Origin: Modestobacter marinus
GTDB taxonomy: Bacteria; Actinomycetota; Actinomycetes; Mycobacteriales; Geodermatophilaceae
Length of the DNA stretch: 64,000 nucleotides
Direction: 5' to 3'
Assembly: GCF_011758655.1 (NCBI RefSeq)
Contig: NZ_JAAMPA010000001.1
Location: 1,426,001-1,490,000, forward strand
The position numbers were made by a program, and so were the translations under genes. Of this stretch, positions 60,527 to 64,000 are shown one piece after another. Numbering within the stretch: the first letter of the stretch is position 1; every line of letters begins with the position of its first letter. The notes under the pieces were generated by a model that worked only from the letters and a program-made list of their open reading frames with translations, searched no databases and had not been told where the DNA came from.

Positions 60527-62008
60527 TCACGACCCGTGCTCCCGCACCCAGGACTCCACGAAGGTCTCCTTCGGTGGGGTGGGCAGGTCGCGGCTGCGGG
60601 TCCAGCCGGAGATCGGCGGGGGCAGCGCGTTGGGCAGCGTGGGCCTCCCGCGGGCGATCAGCCGGCCGAGCCGGGATGCCCGCTGGGCCAGGTGCCACAG
60701 CCGCGGGTGCGACATGACCCTGGCCAGGCCCCGGAAGGCGACCGCCTCGGCCGTGGGCCGCTCCTGCGCCTCGACGTGCTCGGCGCGCAGGTGCACCAGG
60801 ATCGAGGGGATGTCGATGGCCACCGGGCAGACGTCGTAGCAGGCGCCGCACAGCGACGAGGCGTAGGGCAGCGAGGCGTTGTCCTCGACGCCGGTCAGCA
60901 TCGGGGAGAGCACTGCGCCGATCGGCCCGGGGTAGACCGAGCCGTAGGAGTGCCCGCCGGCCCGCTCGTAGACCGGGCAGACGTTCAGGCAGGCCGAGCA
61001 GCGGATGCAGTGCAGCGCCTCGCGGCCCACCTCGTCGGCCAGCACCCCGGTGCGGCCGTTGTCCAGCAGCACCAGGTGGAACTCCTGCGGCCCGTCGCCG
61101 GGGGTCACGCCGGCCCAGGTCGAGGTGTAGGGGTTCATCCGCTCGCCGGTGGAGGAGCGCGGCAGCAGCTGCAGGAACACCTCGAGGTCGCGCCAGGTGG
61201 GCACCACCTTCTCGATGCCCATCACGGTGATCAGCGTCTCCGGCAGGGTCAGGCACATCCGCCCGTTGCCCTCGCTCTCCACCACGGTGAGCGTGCCGGT
61301 CTCGGCGACGGCGAAGTTCGCGCCGCTGACCGCCACCCGGGCGCGGAGGAACCGCTCGCGCAGGTGGGTGCGGGCGGCCATCGCCAGCTGGCGGGGGTCG
61401 TCGGTGAGCTCGGGGTCGACGCCGGGGATGGTGCGGGCGAAGATCTCCCGGATCTCGGCCCGGTTCTTGTGGATCGCCGGCACCAGGATGTGCGACGGGC
61501 TGTCCTCCCCCAGCTGCACGATCAGCTCGGCGAGGTCGGTCTCGAAGACGTCGAGGCCGGCGGCCTCCAGCGCCTCGTTCAGGCCGATCTCCTGGGTGGC
61601 CATCGACTTGACCTTGACCACCTCGGACGTGCCGGTCGCCTGCACCAGCCGGGTGACGATCTCGTTGGCCTCGTTCGCGTCCCGGGCCCAGTGGACGACG
61701 CCGCCGCGGGCGGTGACCTGGCGTTCGAGCTCCTCCAGGTGCTCGTCGAGGCGGGCCATCGTGGCGGCCTTCAGCGCCCGGCCGGCCTCGCGCAGCTGCG
61801 CCCAGTCCGGCAGCTCGCCGACGACCTTGGCCCGCTTGCCGCGGATGGTGCTGGTGGCGTGCCCGAGGTTGGCCCGCAGCTGACCGTCGCGCAGGGCCCC
61901 GCGGGCGGCGTCCGGGAAGGACTGGTCGCCGCGCAGGTGGCCCACGCCGCGGGGGGCGGTGGGGAGGCCGAGGAACGTGGGCGCCTTCGGGGGCACGGTG
62001 GCGGTCAT
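60527..62008 (-). CDS. lutB: Lactate utilization iron-sulfur protein LutB
   Basis: A 493-residue LutB. The LUD domain holds VVKVKSMATQEIGLNEALEAAG and ANFAVAETGTLTVVESEGNGRM. Two 4Fe-4S motifs follow: CIRCSACLNVCPVY and CGACYDVCPVAI. With LutA and LutC it oxidises L-lactate to pyruvate. The ATG overlaps the lutA stop (62005-62008), giving coupled translation. Confidence 0.92.
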   Translation of the reverse strand: MTATVPPKAPTFLGLPTAPRGVGHLRGDQSFPDAARGALRDGQLRANLGHATSTIRGKRAKVVGELPDWAQLREAGRALKAATMARLDEHLEELERQVTARGGVVHWARDANEANEIVTRLVQATGTSEVVKVKSMATQEIGLNEALEAAGLDVFETDLAELIVQLGEDSPSHILVPAIHKNRAEIREIFARTIPGVDPELTDDPRQLAMAARTHLRERFLRARVAVSGANFAVAETGTLTVVESEGNGRMCLTLPETLITVMGIEKVVPTWRDLEVFLQLLPRSSTGERMNPYTSTWAGVTPGDGPQEFHLVLLDNGRTGVLADEVGREALHCIRCSACLNVCPVYERAGGHSYGSVYPGPIGAVLSPMLTGVEDNASLPYASSLCGACYDVCPVAIDIPSILVHLRAEHVEAQERPTAEAVAFRGLARVMSHPRLWHLAQRASRLGRLIARGRPTLPNALPPPISGWTRSRDLPTPPKETFVESWVREHGS

Positions 62009-62778
62009 GCCGACACCGCCGGCTTCGTCGTCTGGTCGGGGGTCACGGCTTCCTCCGTCGAGGCGAGGATCTCGGCCAGGTGCACCGTGCGGGTGCCGGC
62101 CCGGAGCCGGGAGAGGCCGCCGCCGATGTGCATCAGGCAGGAGGCGTCGCCGGCGGTGCAGACCTCGGCGTGCGTGCCGAGGACGTTGGCCATCTTGTCG
62201 GTGAGCATCGCGGTCGAGGTGTCGGCGTTCTTCACCGCGAAGGTGCCGCCGAAGCCGCAGCACTGCTCGGCGCCGGGCAGCTCCACCAGCTCCAGCCCGC
62301 GCACCGCGCGCAGCAGATGCAGCGGCGCCTCGCCCACCTTCAGCAGCCGCAGCGAGTGGCAGGTCGGGTGGTAGGTGACCCGGTGCGGGTAGTAGGCGCC
62401 GACGTCGGTCACCCCCAGCACGTCGACCAGGAACTGGGACAGCTCGTAGGTGCGCCCGGCCAGCTCCTCCGCCTCCTCGGCCAGCCGGTGCTCCCCGGCC
62501 CGGCGGGCGACGGCGGCCTGCTGGTGGTGGATGGAGGCCACGCACGACCCGGACGGCGCCACGATCGCCTCCGCGCCGGCGAAGGCCCGCACGTGGTTGG
62601 CGACGATCGGCACCGCCTCCCGGCGGTAGCCGGTGTTGACGTGCATCTGCCCGCAGCAGGACTGCCCCGGCGGCACGACGACCTCGTGCCCCAGCCGTTG
62701 CAGCAGCGTGGCGGTGGCCCGGGCCACCGAGGGGGTCAGGGTGTCCACCAGGCAGGTGGCGAAGAGCGCGACCTTCAC
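62005..62778 (-). CDS. lutA: Lactate utilization protein LutA
   Basis: A 257-residue (Fe-S)-binding protein with two cysteine-rich CCG domains: PPGQSCCGQMHVNTG and LPGAEQCCGFGGTFAVKN. This is the standard LutA/GlcF-like subunit that binds iron-sulfur or passes electrons in the LutABC complex. The GTG at 62778 has a GAGGAG ribosome site on the minus strand. The LacI regulator gene lies 15 bases upstream on the same strand, so lutABC may be transcribed with it. Confidence 0.92.
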   Translation of the reverse strand: MKVALFATCLVDTLTPSVARATATLLQRLGHEVVVPPGQSCCGQMHVNTGYRREAVPIVANHVRAFAGAEAIVAPSGSCVASIHHQQAAVARRAGEHRLAEEAEELAGRTYELSQFLVDVLGVTDVGAYYPHRVTYHPTCHSLRLLKVGEAPLHLLRAVRGLELVELPGAEQCCGFGGTFAVKNADTSTAMLTDKMANVLGTHAEVCTAGDASCLMHIGGGLSRLRAGTRTVHLAEILASTEEAVTPDQTTKPAVSA

Positions 62779-62793
62779 GGGCGGCTCCTCCTC

Positions 62794-63828
62794 TCAGCTC
62801 GCGACGGTCGGGCGGAGTCGCCGGACCATGCTGGACTCGCGGACGACGAGCGTCGGCTCGAAGACGGGTTGGTCGTGCTGGTGGCCCTCGGCTGCAGCCT
62901 CGTCCAGCAGCAGCTCCGCCGCTCGGCGGCCCAGTTCCTGGCGGGGCTTGCGGACCGAGGTCAGCGGGACGGCGGCGGCTGCGGCGTAGTCGATGTCGTC
63001 GTAGCCGACGATGGCGAGGTCGTCAGGGACCCGGACGCGGTGGCGCACCATCTCCTGGAGCACGCCCATCGCCAGCAGGTCGTTGGCGCAGACCGCGGCG
63101 GTGGGGCGCAGCCCGGCGGGGAGCCCGAGGAGACGGGCCGCCGCCTCGCGGCCGCCGGCCACGGTGAGCGTCTCCGGGGTGACCACGGTGAGGGCGTCGT
63201 CGGAGCCGGTGCCCTCGCGGACGGCGGCGACGACCCCCCGGTAGCGCTCCTGCAGCTGGGGCAGGCCGCCCGGGCCGCCGATGAACGCGATCCGGCGGTG
63301 CCCGCGTTCGAGCAGGTGGTCGGCGGCCAGCCGGCCACCGAGGACGTCGTCCACGGCCACGGCGCACTGGTCGGGACCGGGCGCGCGGCGGTCCAGCAGC
63401 ACCACCGGCACACCGCGCTGCCGGAGCGTCTCGATCTGCGGGGACAGCTCCGCGGTCGGGGCGAGCACGACGCCCCGCACCCGCTGCTCGGTGAGCACCT
63501 CCAGGTGGGCGGCCTCCCTGGCCGGCTGACCGTCGGAGTTGCACAGCACCACCGACAGGCCCTGCGCGTTGGCCGCCTCCTCCACCCCGCGGGCGACGTC
63601 GGTGAAGAACGGGTTGGCGATGTCGAGGACGACCAGCCCGATCGTGCGGCTGCGGCCGGCCCGGAGGTGGCGGGCGGACTCGTTGCGCACGAAGCCCAGC
63701 GCGGTGATCGCGCTCAGCACCCGCTCCCGGGTGGCCGGGCTGACCGAGTCGGGTCGGTTGAGGACGTTGCTGACCGTGCCGACCGAGACGCCGGCGTGGA
63801 CGGCGACGTCCCGGATGCTGGCGGTCAG
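62794..63828 (-). CDS. LacI-family transcriptional regulator with CTG start
   Basis: A 344-residue LacI-family repressor. The helix-turn-helix is TASIRDVAVHAGVSVGTVSN followed by VLNRPDSVSP, and the ligand domain starts at IGLVVLDIANPFF. The first standard start in frame (GTG 63720) would delete the DNA-binding domain. CTG at 63826-63828 has GAGGGGG six to seven bases upstream on the minus strand and gives the full-length protein. It probably controls the divergent rhamnose mutarotase gene and lutABC. Confidence 0.85.
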   Translation of the reverse strand: MTASIRDVAVHAGVSVGTVSNVLNRPDSVSPATRERVLSAITALGFVRNESARHLRAGRSRTIGLVVLDIANPFFTDVARGVEEAANAQGLSVVLCNSDGQPAREAAHLEVLTEQRVRGVVLAPTAELSPQIETLRQRGVPVVLLDRRAPGPDQCAVAVDDVLGGRLAADHLLERGHRRIAFIGGPGGLPQLQERYRGVVAAVREGTGSDDALTVVTPETLTVAGGREAAARLLGLPAGLRPTAAVCANDLLAMGVLQEMVRHRVRVPDDLAIVGYDDIDYAAAAAVPLTSVRKPRQELGRRAAELLLDEAAAEGHQHDQPVFEPTLVVRESSMVRRLRPTVAS

Positions 63829-63901
63829 CGCTGCCCCCTCGGTTCCCGGCCGGCCCGTTGACCGCTCGCACCCAGCATCCTACTGTGGCCCACAGCACCT
63901 G

Positions 63902-63913
63902 TGAATCGTTTCA
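63902..63913. promoter_or_regulatory. LacI-type operator
   Basis: TGAATCGTTTCA is a near-perfect palindrome with a central CG, the hallmark of LacI-family operators, with one mismatched pair. It lies between the LacI gene (start 63828) and the rhamnose mutarotase gene (start 63928). Confidence 0.7.
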
Positions 63914-63927
63914 GCCGAGGAGGGTCC

Positions 63928-64000
63928 GTGCCCCGCGTCTGCTTCACCCTCCAGGTCCGACCCGACCGGCTCGCGGAGTACCGCGAGCGGCACGCCGCCG
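63928..64000 (+). CDS. rhaM: L-rhamnose mutarotase, 3' end outside window
   Basis: Only 24 residues are visible (PRVCFTLQVRPDRLAEYRE and a few more), but they match the N-terminus of L-rhamnose mutarotase, which interconverts the alpha and beta anomers. The GTG at 63928 has GAGGAGG at about 63917-63923. Rhamnose breakdown yields lactaldehyde and then lactate, which fits the adjacent lutABC genes. The rest of the gene lies beyond the window. Confidence 0.75.
   Translation, partial: MPRVCFTLQVRPDRLAEYRERHAA

Overview
The window reads as chromosomal DNA of a very GC-rich actinobacterium (about 75-80% GC in the lines I counted). GTG starts, GTGA/ATGA start-stop overlaps, mycobacterial-type DesA, DUF222-HNH and PGPGW proteins all fit. 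A chemotaxis operon next to UV and light-stress genes suggests Geodermatophilaceae (Blastococcus, Modestobacter or Geodermatophilus), but that placement is inference. I saw no rRNA, tRNA, CRISPR array, insertion sequence or prophage.

Layout. 1-6660: a tightly coupled eight-gene catabolic operon: BtpA-like protein (cut by the window edge), PfkB kinase, sugar-type ABC importer (binding protein, ATPase, permease), PTE-family hydrolase, GATase-like protein and TenA-like protein. It ends in a 34-bp perfect palindrome. 6730-12546: HMG-CoA-lyase-like enzyme, flavin reductase, a LOV-GAF-SpoIIE blue-light phosphatase, two small membrane proteins and an aldo/keto reductase. 12657-17407: an osmoprotection block with a GNAT/ATP-grasp N-acetylglutaminylglutamine synthetase, a tandem CrcB fluoride-channel pair and OtsA/OtsB for trehalose.

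17734-33194: a chemosensory cluster, cheA-cheW-mcp1-mcp2-mcp3-mcp4-orf-cheB-cheR-cheY-cheX-cheY-orf. The four receptors end in the same 780-bp signalling module but have different sensor regions, and each is followed by its own hairpin. A sigma-28-type promoter precedes cheB. No flagellar genes are in the window. 33283-37204: a CitA/DcuS-type two-component system divergent from a DctA-type dicarboxylate carrier, with a CRP-like palindrome between them.

37267-49719: alpha/beta hydrolase, AAA ATPase, TVP38-like protein, small membrane proteins, a 180-kDa-class NAD-glutamate dehydrogenase, a GH13 alpha-glucosidase and an amidase. 49809-51101: one AT-richer gene of unknown family with a PD-(D/E)XK-like core, probably acquired. 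51198-57010: stress and DNA-repair genes: YaaA, a PP2C phosphatase, a spore-photoproduct-lyase-family radical SAM protein, a DUF222-HNH protein and exonuclease III. 57039-59818: an acyl-ACP desaturase divergent from an LCP ligase, with a second copy of the CRP-like palindrome. 59842-64000: lutABC, a LacI regulator and the start of an L-rhamnose mutarotase gene with a LacI-type operator between the last two; together they suggest rhamnose or lactate catabolism.

Across the window a 14-bp palindrome, GTTSCACGTGGAAC, occurs five times. It resembles ParB parS sites and its role is open.
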